A DNA stretch of 64,000 bases from Vandiemenella viatica. Its lineage: Eukaryota > Arthropoda > Insecta > Orthoptera > Morabidae. The notes under the pieces are model-generated. The model made no database searches, was not told the origin of the DNA, and saw nothing but the letters and a program-made list of their open reading frames with translations. Both the position numbers and the translations under genes were made by a program. Where the stretch lies: NCBI GenBank assembly GCA_031002005.1, contig CM061919.1:18733687-18797686 (forward strand). Reading direction: 5' to 3'. Positions 30,801 through 43,093 of this stretch are shown here, piece by piece (position 1 is the first letter of the stretch; each line of letters starts with the position of its first letter).

Positions 30801-33800
30801 TTGCGGAGGTCGCATGTTAAAGTCCACTTCCGGCCATCCTGGATCCACTTTTACGAAGTGACTCCGCGCAAATGAGCGGATCGTTTCTTACAACATAATG
30901 GCCAAAATTCATCCTGATCCTTTTTTTTTTAATACGAAATTATAGTATAGATGTTTTTTGTCTATTGTTGTGTTAGTTTATAAATGTGCGTTAAATTATT
31001 TCCTGTACTTAACATTTAATTTTTGTTTTGCATGATGTTTAAATGAATTGTTTGCATGCGATATTGCAATTAGCATATGTTTTGAGTAAATCACTGTTGA
31101 TCTAACTATATTATTTGAAGCATTATGCTGTTATCTAACGTTGGGGTTGAAACTGTCGTTGGCTGGAGAGTGGTAAACATTAGGGAATTGAGTTTATTAG
31201 ATCACCGGTTGCTGAGGGCAGAGAAAGCAGTTTGTTAGTCAATCCGTTATACTGTAATATTAACAGACAATCAAACTGCCAACCTTGGAACTTTGTTTAG
31301 TTCCTGTATCTAAGGTTCATAACATCCAAACATTCAGAAGGAAGGGCCTAACGAAAATTTATTTTACAGTTCCCTAAGCACCACTACATTATTCCAGTAT
31401 ATGAATGAAGGACTACGAAGTCTTTTCCTACCACCTATTCACTTCATCTTACCAAGATATTTCCATTTCATGTCTTCAACAATCGACGATTAATCGTATG
31501 AAATTGCAGTTTTTCTAACTAAATACCTTTTAAGCTGACTGTTTTTGGTTGTATTGGTCGATTGAGAACAATCTACACTGAGTATACGAAATTATGGGTT
31601 GAAATACAAGAAAATGCAACGATTCTAATTCATTCTCCGAAAAGTAGCGCCTATTTGATAAAAAGGTTTTATAAACCAAGAAAGCCTCTATTCTTTCACA
31701 ACTAAATTCCTACCACAAATTCATTGACTAAATAATAGTCAGGCCATATCTGTCCTCGCAAATCTCTGTTTACGCATTCTATCTCCCTTTAAACTAAACA
31801 GAAATTCTTCAAATTTTTAAGAGCATACCTTAGGATTAAATAAAGGTCACCTGACCATGCACTATTTTGTGGAAATTTCTGCCTTTGCTACCAACAGTCC
31901 TCTCAATCTCAACAAAAATTTTGCAGAGTGAATCTTTAGGGAAACATACAGATGCAATACGTACTTCTGCGAGATCATTGACGTGGTTTTGATCTCTGAC
32001 CCTTTCACTATGTGTTGCGTATTCTTTATCGATCCTTTCAAACTCAATCAAAATTCTCCAAATTTTGCAGATCGAATCCTTATGAAGAATTACTGCTCAA
32101 GTTCATAGTTCAGACATATAGAACCAAGCTGACATGAGCTTTAACATTATAAACGGTTTAGGCCATGCAGGTTTATATCTGGTCAATATAATTATACAAG
32201 ACCCCGGTCGTACCGGTAATTTTTACGGACGGTTAACCCGGCCTCCATTTTTTTGCAACGCTTTGCATTTTCTTTTCGTGTGCTGAATGTTCATATACTC
32301 ACTGTTTAGGTTTCTGCGTTAAACAGTGGCTACGAAAACCCAGTTTCCGTATGCAAATGCCCAATGAATTTTTTTTTTTTTTTATCAAAATAATCGACTG
32401 CAATGCTACTCTATGGCAACAATATCATTGTGTTCACCACGTCTAATATCGCATTTTCTCCCCCAAATCTTTGCTACTTCTTTAAAATCCCTTTAGCAAG
32501 TAAATCACTTAATGATCCTTTCCAGTCTTACAAAGATGCAAAATTGCCAATATACTCGTAGTTTCCCTGAAGCAAGAAGCAAAGAAGTTCCAAATTGCAA
32601 TGAAAATATGGAAAATATGAGGCCGATCCGCAGGAGTAAAAAAAAAAAAAAAAAAAAAAAGAGAGAAGAATCAATTAGTATCACGAATATTTAACTGGCG
32701 ACAGGCCCACAAGAGCTTCATCCATTAGGCTGATTACCATTTGAACGGCGCTTGGCCGCTCGTTCCGCATATTACATACCTCACACGCATTCCTCTCAGA
32801 GGACAGAGAGCTGATTAAAAGCCAACTGTTCCCCAAAGATTATTCAATATATCGCTACACTCACCTCGGAATTATTGCTGCCGATATGAAAAAAATGGAC
32901 GAACAGTTATAAAAATGTATTAAAAGAGTTTGAGCGATATGACGTGCCTGGAAGCTATTGGCCCACTATGAAACATTTGAAAAATTTAGTACAGCGCCGA
33001 AAGAATTGGTTTTCTAAAATACTTAATAACATGGCCAGATTTCATCGTGGAATATAGTTGTTTCCCACACCTACTTATTTCTTACAACCACATAATCTGC
33101 AACATATCCGTAACTATTTGAAATGTATAATATCGATAGTTACAGTTACAGAGAAAAAATAATGTTAATGTGATAGAGGTTTTCCTATGTAGTTAAATCG
33201 GGAAAATATGGAAGATATGCATACAAAGTAAAATGGAGACACAAGTGAATGAGGAAAGCGAGCGGAAATAATATAAAAAACTGTCAGAAGACTGATTTCT
33301 AACAAGAATGTTTCACAGAGAAGTATGGGAATAATTTATCAATCGTATTGTATTTCTAATGTTACGTTTTATTTCGAACGTGGAGAGCAAAGAAGCAGAA
33401 TATTAGAATAATACGGGAGGGTGACATGAAATATCTCAGTACAATGTACAAAATTAACAAAGAAGTTTTCCATAGCTATGGAACAGTTAAAACTGCTAAC
33501 AGCTTTAAAAACATTTTTTTCTAGGACTTTACGGTTTCTTTTTTGTTTTTTGTTTTGACGTTGGGATCTTTAGAGCAAGAAGAAGATTTGAGCAAAGTAG
33601 TGGCAGAACGGGGTTACGGGCTACAACACTGGACCAAAAAAGTAAACTATAACTGATTCGCCAATAACATCAACTCTTCACGCTTCACAGCACATTTTAA
33701 TCGATACCCTCTACACTCCTTTCACGCTTCCCCTCCTTGTAATTCATACCCCTCATAACCACAAACAGGTACACGCTTCACTGCACATTGTAATCCACAT

Positions 33801-33860
33801 TGTAACTGATTACCCCTATAACCTCAAACGACGACAACGAACATAACATCGAGACTTACC
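30801..33860. other. No gene recognised
   Basis: Three kilobases of AT-rich DNA with homopolymers (A-run at about 32640-32660, T-run near 32370). A weak direct repeat pair (ctcaatctcaac..ttttgcagagtgaatc near 31903 and ctcaatcaaaa..ttttgcagatcgaatc near 32044) and a small tandem duplication (cacgcttcacagcacatt at about 33680 and 33775) are the only structures seen. Confidence 0.5.
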
Positions 33861-34189
33861 TTCAGTGTGACAAGCCCTGTTCCTGATCCCTGTCGTCGTC
33901 TGAAAGCAGCGCGGAAGCCGGCAACCATCGAAACTGCAATCCGATCCAGCTGTCGAGGACTAGTTTTGAAGGCTGTAGCGTCATTTACCGAACCGAGCAT
34001 TATGACTAAATGAATGACAAAGTCTTGTAAACCCGCTAGTCCAAAGACAAGCTGCCCAAGGCAAGTTACCCAAGAAGCCGGCGAGCTATGTTCTAAAGCA
34101 ATGTCTCGTCATTGTGCAAAGCAATTGTAGACAGACATAACCAAGAGCTAAGAAGAAATAGTTACACAGCCAAGTTCCCCATCTCTCTA

Positions 34190-34735
34190 TAATGATCCTG
34201 GATGCACTTCTCTCTCCTGCGGCGAGCATTCAGCCGTTAATGCCATCTGTAACGTTGGAACCATCAACAAGCCATCGAGCTGGGTCCTGTATCACCCATC
34301 ATCGCAAGCTATCCAGGCAACTGTGGCAGTTTTCTAGTTTATATGCAGCCCTTGGAAGTGCTGCCCATGTTCTGTTGGCCGGCTCAAGATGGTATGCAGC
34401 TCATCCTCATCTTCCCTATGTACTTTGCTGCTGTCATCAAGGAATTACATGAACAAGGAATTAACTATGTGACCAAGACGCCTCGACAAGACATTAAGAT
34501 GCCAACAGGCTCAGCTCGAATGTCGACACCAATAACACGCAATCCTGTTCAGTTTAGCCGGTGCCAGTTTTTCGGTCCCACACATCTGAATGCATTGAAG
34601 CTCTGATGTGCGTACACTGCAGAGGTTACTTAATGAACCCGTCAACGCCAAGATGCCATCTGCTGCAGATGTGCAGCTAGACATGCCGTCTCATATCCTC
34701 GTTGCAGCTCAAGTAGTCAGCAAATGCAGAAACAT
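34190..34735 (+). pseudogene. Gag-like ORF1 fragment 2
   Basis: The frame carries LPMFCWPAQDGMQLI and then NPVQFSRCQFFGPTHLNAL (first knuckle, degraded), a stop-rich middle, and CCRCAARHAVSYPRC (third knuckle, intact C-x2-C-x3-H-x6-C). It matches fragment 1 in the FCWPA block and in the order of knuckles. Frames are interrupted by at least three stops. No pol follows. Confidence 0.55.
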
Positions 34736-35199
34736 CTATCGAAGTTACGTTAGTCTGTAACATTACGTGAACCAACAATGCTCACCCTCCAGCACCCACA
34801 TGGCATTCGGCTGTCCAGAATCATCAGCACATGCAGAACACAACAAGAAACCTGTCGCCCAACGTCGTAAGCATCATCAGAACAACGAAAAGAAACCTGC
34901 GCTAAGAATCAGCTGGCTCCCGTGTATCATGTGTGGACCTGAACACCAGCGGCGTACCACAACGCGATACCGACTACACCATGCTATCTGCTAACTTTGT
35001 ACGTTAGAATTTTACATGCACGAAGCAACGAAATAAGAATGTTATATGGATTACATCAACAAAGATCTCAATCGTAATTATAGCCAGATTTACCCCACAA
35101 GTGCACATATAGTGTTCCCATTACCAATCAGTTATAACAAATTACGCTGTTGAGGCAGTGAAAATTTAAAAAAAATACTCGCGCCTACCTGTTAAACGA

Positions 35200-36490
35200 G
35201 ATGGCTAAGCGAAAGAATCCACCTGTTGCCTGTTCGCAATCTATCATCATCTTCGCCGATGCTACACATCTTCCTCAAGGAGCCAACAAACCGGTTGCCG
35301 AAACCATTTCCACAGAGGACCTATTTATTGAGGTCTGGAGACTTCGTCTCGTGAATTGCAACCCAAACAAGTGACCACCCCCATCCACCTAGAAGACTGA
35401 GTTCGCTTGGGAAGTCCCAACAGATAACCTCTAAAAATTCGAGAGAACTATGACGATCATGGAATGCAGCAACTTAGCCAAGAAGATTCTTCCGGCATGG
35501 ATCACTTCGTGGCCGGAGCCACTACTATTCCCAAATCTACCTTCCGGCCATTTCGACTGGGAGTGGTACTCCGAACACCTAACGATAGCAGGTAACCACA
35601 TTAATGATCAAGATCAAGAAACCTTCACCAACAACGCTTACGCCATCGCCTAAACATTAAGTCGTCGAAACGCTTCCAACTGAGCTCGACACGACCTTCG
35701 AAGTGATGGCCGTCGACATTCTAAGAAATACTGACCATCAAGTGGAAGAAGGGTCAGTTCTTCCTCTCACCGCTCTTTACGGGGGCAACTTTATCGACCT
35801 GTCAGTCGAAGTCTTCGAGGAGACCATCTCCTCTGCCTACCCGTGAAAGAGGAGCTGAGGTTTCTCCTGCAGCATTAGACTCAACTCCGTCATCTGACGG
35901 GCTTCCTGACGGGCCCAACAGCTCCCATGTCGACCAACGAGGCTGGTCGTCCCTGGACTACCGGCTGATGTGACTGAGGAGATGTTGGCCCTCGGTCATG
36001 CATCAGATGCACCGCCCAGGCACAGAGGAGCGTCTGCCACTATACAAGTTCCAGTTGGTGGAAGGTGTACCGCGGATGCACGGACGTGGACCCTCCTAGG
36101 ATACGAGGTTCGACATGAGACCAAGAAGAGTTCACCGCTCGAATTGGCCCAGTGTTTTCGCTCTCAGGGTCATCGACACATAGCACGCAACTGCACTGGC
36201 CAGGAGCGCTGGGTGATGTGCACGAGCAGCAACAATGTAGCTGTCTACAGCATCCCATGAGACGGGGTGACAACATGTTGTAATTGAAACGGGACCCACC
36301 CAGCTTGCTACAGTGGCTGCCCTGCGAAGAGAAACCTGCGCGCCAACAATACGGTGCCTCACACCAACAAACCAATGCTATCTCAAAACAAGCTACTACC
36401 TGGCCAACGACCAGAAGTTACCGGACTGGGGCAACCCACGACGGCGAAGAAGCAGTCCGCAATCAACCATCAGTGCCATTAGGTGGACTA
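35200..36490 (+). pseudogene. Gag-like ORF1 fragment 3
   Basis: Starts with an ATG at about 35201 (MAKRKNPPVACSQSIIIF) and is broken by stops. Near the end, LELAQCFRSQGHRHIARNC is a knuckle with one Cys changed to Ser. A frame change then gives a third knuckle in GTHPACYSGCPAKRN. GC-rich like fragments 1 and 2, same strand, again with no endonuclease or RT downstream. Confidence 0.55.
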
Positions 36491-36499
36491 CTATCACTT

Positions 36500-37935
36500 T
36501 GACAGCTTAAGATTCGTCATGCAGCTTCTTCAGCAGTAAGTCATGTTACTGACGGAAGTCGTAACAAATTATGCCACCAACCCGGGAAGGACATGTCCGA
36601 AGATGACACACCCAAAAAGGACAACCAACAACTGATAAGGAAGGAGATGCGGCTAGACATGCAAGAACATCCCTACACTCTGGGAATCAATGCTGACGCA
36701 GAAGCTTTGTGTCAGCCATGAGCCATTCGGCTCGCAACATTTTTCAGTACGCTGATTGGTCGGCGTCGTAGCTACCAGTGGGCAGGGCCCAACCACGCGC
36801 TGTTACTCGTTATTGATTGGATGGGTCGACAAACTAGAGTTGTCAGCCACAAGCACCCCTTACTGTATAGAGAGGCATTCTACCCTGTCCTCCTAGCACA
36901 GGGATATACCGTGCTAATGACCTGTACTGAATGCGGCAAATCGCACACGCGAGCGTTAGGTCCGATTGAACATGCGGTGAGAATAAATGTTACAATAGGC
37001 ACTCCTGAGGCTTCTAAGTTTAATTCTTTAAGATCTACATACAGAGGTCGAAGACTCTGCAGCGCCATTAGGACGCTACTCCAAAATACCACCAGTGCAA
37101 ATTCTCAATCGCCTGCAAAGGCCCTCTCCTGATACGGCAGAAGGACAATTATCAGTAATTGAAGCAGCCTCAAACCATGGATACTGACAACTCTCTCATG
37201 TGCTTAAAAAAATAAGTAATTTGATGTCTAGATCTACCATTACTCACTTAAAAGGTGGAAACACTGACTCCAGTCTGGTAGAACCCCCTAGAAGGTACAA
37301 CTGCTAGACAATAATTTCAGTTGGGAACTACCAAGTGACGAAAATTTAGCTTTCTTAGCGAGCCAATTACTCGCAACCCGTCAAGCCTATTATAAATGAG
37401 GATGGTCTGGTCTCCAAAGATCCCTTTACCGTGTATCCTTGACAGATACTTTGATCGTGAAGACTACCGTTAATACGTCCATCGACTGCTCAGCCCAGCA
37501 TCTTTTCCAGCATCACCAGGAGGTAGCGAAGAATGGTCACCAACAGGATGCAATGAAGAACGGGCATCCAGCTCGGATAAACAAGAGAGACCATATGTTC
37601 TTACCGACGATGAACCTCAATCCCAGTCAATAGTCACTCAGCAACAGAGGGACCGCTAGAATTATTGACTGCACAGCTATGCATAGTAATTTCCAATCTA
37701 TGGACCTTTATAATTTTTTAGTGTTGTTACCATTTTTATTGATTTTTTATCGTTGACACTTAAACATTAGAACGTTCATTATAAACTTTCCACTCAATTG
37801 GTATGGAATGATTAGATTCCGACCATCACCAGAAAGCTAGTACTGGACGTATATTATGGAATCAAGTGCAAGAACTTCAGGGGGAGTAAAGGACAGATAG
37901 ATTTATCTGCGGACGTAAGCGTGGAACAGAATCAG
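36500..37935. other. No gene recognised
   Basis: Moderate GC at 36500-37140, then AT-rich. Short frames such as 36821-37132 (plus) have no recognised motif. Confidence 0.4.
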
Positions 37936-37937
37936 TA

Positions 37938-38058
37938 TATGATTAATAGAGTTTCGGGTTATGCCGCGTTGTTTATTTCATTACCTGAGCTTTCGGCTGG
38001 ATACCAGCAGAAAGCTCAGGTAATGAAATAAACAAATCCCGAAAGTCTGTTAATCATG
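37938..38058. repeat. 120-bp near-perfect palindrome (hairpin)
   Basis: The left arm holds atgattaatagagtttcggg and ttgtttatttcattacctga; the right arm holds their reverse complements (taatgaaataaacaa, cccgaaagtctgttaatcat). The centre gctggataccagc is itself a small hairpin. An unpaired 11-base bulge (ttatgccgcg) lies in the left arm. No ORF. It looks like a MITE-type snap-back element or a replication-derived inversion. Confidence 0.85.
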
Positions 38059-38059
38059 A

Positions 38060-39360
38060 ACAAAGACGGCAGAGGAAGTCTTAAGAATCAGTATAGTTTT
38101 CCTCTATCAACATGTAAAAAAAAGCTGGGATGAGTGTCACTAGAAGACAGGAGACCCTGGTAGTGACATGTGGGTGCAAGAGGCATACGTTGATGACAAG
38201 GTTGTGTTGAATGTTGGAAGTAAAATTAGGTATAACTAATGAAGTGAAAGTGATGACCAAGACTATATACTAGCACTTCATTTCACGATAAAAAAAAGTG
38301 AAATAGCTTCCATTCGAAGATAAGGGAGTCAGATATTGGCATAAGTTTTCGATGTGATGAGCCTCTTATGTCAAACATTGAAAGAATTTTAAGTAAACAT
38401 TCTGGTGAAGCAAAAGTATTTGTGCAGTAGAATTACTATCGAAATTGTTAGCAAAATAGTTATACGAATAAAATAGACCGGTGTAGGCTCTGGTGTTCAG
38501 TGCGACCGGTTCGTTATGGCACGAGGTTGGAGGTGCTGTTTGTTGTAGTGTTCGCCGCGGGGACCCCCTGCCCTGCTCCACTGTTCTCGACAAATGAAAT
38601 TACTCGGAAGCCGGGCGACAGCCAATCGAATTATGATACGCCCGCGTGCCTTCATTACACATCCAGCAGCATTCTGACAAATTGCGTTACCTGCGAGAAG
38701 TCGAGTTTTTGCCATCTGTCCTGCGTGAGAGCTATGAGAGATTGCGGAGTTTTTAAATAAAACTGACGCATTCCCGATTTATGTTTAATAGCCCGTACCC
38801 GCGACTTCGTACGCGTGGATTAAGAATGTTTTTGCCTGAATTAAATATAGAAAGTTGTTGGTAACGAAGGATTGGTCCCAAACAATATCGAGTCGGAATA
38901 ATATGACAGGAAAGCTATCACTATATAATTGTACCGTCGAACCTGTCTCTTGAAGAGAATCAATTTCCAACATATTTCTGTCACCATTCGATAAGGTCTC
39001 AAAATTTCGTGATTACAACTGTTAATCATACTGGAAAAAAATATCCTGCACCCTTCATACAGATTTTCTTACCAAATTCCATCAATATCGATATAGCCAT
39101 TTAGTCGTCAAAACGTAACAAAAAGACAGAGACTTACTTCCGTATTTATAATAATATTACTGTGGTTCACACTCACACACTGACTGCAAACAACACCTGA
39201 GGGATCATTATAACGTAAAAAAGTGTACACCTACAACATTGCAAGATTATCTACGATTTGCCTCGCATTGCACCTCTAACTTTCTAATATCTACAGTTCA
39301 ATCCGAATAACCTACGGCCAAGGCCTGAATCTTACGATGAAAAATAATTTTTAAAAATCT
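38060..39360. other. No gene recognised
   Basis: No supported coding sequence. A GC-rich patch at about 38480-38640 has overlapping antisense frames without known motifs. Confidence 0.4.
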
Positions 39361-39424
39361 TAGCCTCCACGGAGATTTGAACCGGAGACCACGACGTTCG
39401 CAAGCAAGCGCTTCAACCACTTTT
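39361..39424 (-). repeat. tRNA-like sequence next to a retrotransposon 3' end
   Basis: Minus-strand GTGGTTGAAGCGCTTGC...GGTTCAAATCTCCGTGG has an A-box-like and a clear B-box-like word and a plausible acceptor pairing. It abuts the A-tail (T-run at 39421-39430) of the L1-like element, so it could be a target site preference or an old SINE head. Confidence 0.45.
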
Positions 39425-39429
39425 TTTTT

Positions 39430-40147
39430 TAAATTTATTTATTTATTTTACAGATGGTTTCACAAAATTTTACAGTAAAATAATACATTTTTTACTGTCA
39501 TATCAATGTAGCATAAAAAGGAAAGTATTTAAATTTAAATATATAATAACTGTATTAAATCATTTCCTTAAAACGGCATTATGTTATTCAAGTAGTTAGC
39601 ATAGTTTTCTTTGTAATATCGATACGACATAGCTCGTTTGTTTTCTGTTACTAAATAATACCAGTATTCTTGTAGATTGGCTCTTTCTTTGTTGTGCATT
39701 ATGTAATGGACATAATTTGCTAATTTGCATTGTTCTTTTGTTTTGGGTAAGAACTAAATTCAGGTGTTATTATATCTTTTATTTTAAATGCTGTGTCTGA
39801 AGTTCTGTTGAGAACTCCTAGTTTCCACCTCGTCCATTTCCTGATAGAGGGTACAATGCAGCCAATTAGTCTGTGCTCTACTGTGTCTTGAAGATTGCAT
39901 TTGACACAGTTGGGTGAGTCAGCAGGGTGAATGGTATATAGACGACTGTTTGTTGTTACACATCGATTAATTACTCTGTACCATGTGGATCTTACTTGTG
40001 ATTGTAAGTTTTCGTTTTGGACGTTCTTCCATACGTTCTTCCAGTTAGCTGTTGGGTTTTTTGTTCTATATTACTATGATATCTACTGTCCATCAACAGG
40101 TTGTATATATCTTTGTTATTTGTGGCAGATATATTCCGAATCTTGTT
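39430..40147 (-). pseudogene. L1/Tx1-like non-LTR element: C-terminal part
   Basis: Minus-strand frames give KDIYNLLMDSRYHSN, STWYRVINRCVTTNSRLYTI, then PNCVKCNLQDTVEHRLIGC, a Cys/His zinc-binding end seen after the RT of several non-LTR elements. The 3' end carries an A-tail (T-run on the plus strand at 39421-39430). A frame change near 40020 and the hAT insertion upstream interrupt it. Confidence 0.72.
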
Positions 40148-41792
40148 ATATATATTAGACTTGCGCATAATAGTTCGCGAAGGAGAGCGCTCAGTTTAGT
40201 TCGCAGCTCCCTCGCGAACTAGTTCGCTCTTTTAGTTCGTTAGTTCGCGTCTCGAATTCAGAGAAACAGATCGTTCGCTCGCCTTGCTACCACTACTGCA
40301 CGCGCTATTTTGTATGTTATGTCAGTTTTATTAGGACATAATCATTTTTTTGTCGTTTCTAAATGGAATTTAATATGACCTTCTTAACAAAAGTTATTGC
40401 TTAATAATAGCACTTTCAAATTACAATAGCATGAAGAGTTGTCGCCGATAAACCAAAGTGCTCATTGTCCTTTACACAAATTGGTAAATTGAATAACTGT
40501 GCTGTTTTTACTATTTACTTTACATGCATTCGTAGGATATTAATTTTTTAAATGGATTTATTTATTAGTTCATGGAAGAAACATTACTTATAAAAGGCGC
40601 TAATGACCCTGCCGTCGACGCGCCCTTAAACCCCAACAACACAACATTACTGATAAAATATTATAAATCCGTTTATTTTGATGAATTAAAATACCCGTTT
40701 ATAACTAATCGGCTTTTTTTTTTTTTTTTTTTTTTAGATAAAGTTTTGGAAATCATGAACAAAATGTAATTCTACTATTGGCTACAAGTTAAGTACTATA
40801 TGACAGAAACAATATTACCCATATTATTATGAAAAGTAACATTAATACTTCCAAAGTGATACTTAACAATTAGACTTATAAAAATAACAGTGATCCTTGA
40901 ATGAGAAAGTGGTAGCAATAACGAAAGTGTGTAAATTTCCAGTGAATTGGAAGTCATTGAGCTATTATTTTATTAGTGAAGGGGAGGATAATCCAACAGA
41001 CATTCACAATTTTTTAGCGATGAATAAAACTGATGAAGACACAAAAGTTAAAATCTTTTTGAATTTCGCAAGTCATTTCTTTACATAACTTTCACAAAGC
41101 TGTTAACCAACAGACTGAGATAAGTATTATATTATTTAAGCTTTAAAATCAGCTCTAGAAAAATTTAAAGGATACTTTTTCTTTGGTTAAGAAAACAAGA
41201 AAAAGCCTTTATAAGCCAAATTATCCACATAAATTAATAATGTAAAAAATAATTCCCTAGTATTCGTTGATAAATATCTGAAGTATCTTAGTAAATAGTT
41301 AGTTTTTAATTAAAGCAATTGGCTATACAAAATCCAAAAATTAAATTCAAAACACAGGGTTTCTTTTGATGACTGTGAGACTATATTAGAGGTTATAAAT
41401 TTACGAGAAAAAATGATTATCGAAGAGAATAAACTTTATTCTAAATAACAATATTATACGAAATATAGGTAAAAGTAGGAGAAGTATTTCATGTTTAAAA
41501 AATGAGCTTTTGCTCGAAATTAATTTGACAACTGAAAGTGATAAAGCATATGACAATTTTACTATAGTCAAAAAAAATTAGAGATGCAAGAAGGCAAAAA
41601 ATATAGCTTAAAAATGAAATAGTAAAAACATACCTTTTATTCTTTTCTATTCTTTCGTAAAATATTATATTTTTTAAAGTGTACTATATTTTTATAGGTT
41701 ATTATTATTTTTTTAAATGCTACCATCAACCGAAAAAATATTGGAAACCGTAGCGGTGAATGGTGCTAGTTCGCTGCCGGAAGCGCTCAAGT

Positions 41793-41935
41793 TAGTTCGC
41801 GAACGGTACCACTCAGTTTTTTTCGCGAACTGTACCGCTCAGTTTAGTTCGCGAACTGTACCGCTCAATTTAGTTCGCGAACTGTACCGCTCTGTTCAGC
41901 TCGCGACCGACAGCGCTCAGTTTAGTTCCTGACCT
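41793..41935 (+). repeat. 26-bp tandem repeat of hAT subterminal motif
   Basis: Units of tagttcgcgaactgtaccgc plus six bases (ctcagt) recur at 26-base spacing (gaactgtacc at 41827, 41853 and 41879), with diverged units on both sides. The half-palindrome ttcgcgaac is the same word found at the element's ends. Confidence 0.85.
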
Positions 41936-41948
41936 AGGTCGCTCCCCT

Positions 41949-42005
41949 CGCTCGCTCGCTTTGCTTGCGCTACTGCACGCGCTCTCTTGATTGTTATGGT
42001 AGTTG
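41949..42005 (+). repeat. Internal copy of the hAT left subterminal region
   Basis: Sequence cgctcgctttgcttgcgctactgcacgcgct matches 40272-40310 (cgctcgccttgctaccactactgcacgcgc) 1.65 kb upstream. Together with the tandem repeat it looks like the left end of a second, nested hAT copy lacking its terminal repeat. Confidence 0.55.
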
Positions 42006-42319
42006 AGGTTATCGATGGTTGTCTTTTAATTGTTAATGGGATCAAAGTCTATTTTATTTTCACATTTCATGTTAAATTTCCGTTTGTGACTTCTGCAATA
42101 ATTATTAATGTAGAACAGTTTATTTTTCTTTTCAATGTTATCTACAAAAACCCAACTACTTTAAGTCCAAAATGAAAGAGTTTCTGCTTCAGAACTATTT
42201 TACTCTTTGAAAGAATTTTCTTCTTGGAATTTGGTAACTAAGAATGACTTATAAAATAGTATATATGGTGTATGGATGGGGAAGGGGACAAAGTTGTCCA
42301 CAATTACTAAATGATACAT

Positions 42320-42351
<32 letters not shown>
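42320..42351 (+). repeat. Poly(T) run of about 31
   Basis: A long T homopolymer within the hAT-like element; the exact length may be a sequencing estimate. Confidence 0.85.
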
Positions 42352-42352
<1 letters not shown>

Positions 42353-42369
42353 TTGAAACTTTTGACAAA

Positions 42370-42840
42370 TGAAGTAATTACACTGTTTACAAAATTTCAC
42401 TCATATATAGTAACTAACATGGGATAGCATGCACTCAAAAACTGCTGTCAAAAATTATCATACTAACAGGTTTTTAAGTAATTGACAGCTTATGAGTTGT
42501 TGGTAATATAACTGATATTGTTAATAAATAGGTGTGTGTACTGTTTCACATAAATAGCAACTAACATGATATAATGTGTAGCCGCAAATTACAGTGAAAC
42601 TTATCATGGTAACTGGTTGGTAAGAAAATAACTGGTTATTAGATGCTGGTAACAAGTGTATACACTGTTCCACATAATAAGTATTAATTAACTCGGGATT
42701 GTATTTGTAGATTACAGGAGATATTGGTTATACTAATGGGTTGTAACTAACTTGTCAATATATAATAATATTTTCAATTATATAGTAATATTGACATTAC
42801 AAATAAGTGTATGTACTGTTCCACATCCCAGAGATTATTC
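42370..42840 (+). repeat. Degenerate tandem repeat, about 120-160 bp period
   Basis: The phrase gtrtgtactgttccacat (variants tacactgtttac, gtactgtttcac, acactgttccac, gtactgttccac) recurs near 42375, 42537, 42660 and 42817, each followed by a block like agtaactaacatgg. Spacing is irregular, so the units are old. Confidence 0.6.
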
Positions 42841-42861
42841 TCACATGGGATCAAAGTGAAC

Positions 42862-42886
42862 ATGTCTATCTATCTATCTATCTTTT
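42862..42886 (+). repeat. (CTAT)n microsatellite
   Basis: Five to six ctat units. Confidence 0.8.
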
Positions 42887-43093
42887 TATATCTGTGTCTT
42901 CAGTGAAATGTGTCCACAGGGAACTGTGTTTCCTTTTAGATAATAAACTAAAACAAAAGTTGGTCTTCGGGAAAGGATCGAACGAACTAACGAACTAAGG
43001 AGCGAGAGATCTGGGTACTAGTTCGCGTAGTTCGCCCGTGGGAGCGCTCTTCCAAACTAGTTCGTTCGCGAACTACACAAGACTAATATATAT

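Larger units (their letters stand above)
40156..43085. mobile_element. 2.9-kb hAT-like transposon, non-autonomous
   Basis: Ends are TAGACTTGCGCATAATAG on the left and TAGTCTTGTGTAGTTCGCG (reverse complement of the right). A perfect 8-bp duplication ATATATAT flanks it (40148-40155 and 43086-43093), the hAT hallmark. Both ends and an internal cluster carry many GTTCGCGAAC subterminal motifs, which could bind a transposase. No transposase frame is recognisable; frames at 40572-40769 and 40897-41088 are short and unassigned. Confidence 0.85.

Noticed and set aside
30690..30860. TGACGTCA and CCAAT words as the promoter of a host gene
   Set aside because: They sit in a dispersed repeat with a second copy at 62 kb, and no gene follows within several kilobases.
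31836..32090. Short minus-strand frames near 31.9 kb as a gene
   Set aside because: Two overlapping frames of 61-71 codons over a weak direct repeat, with no motif.
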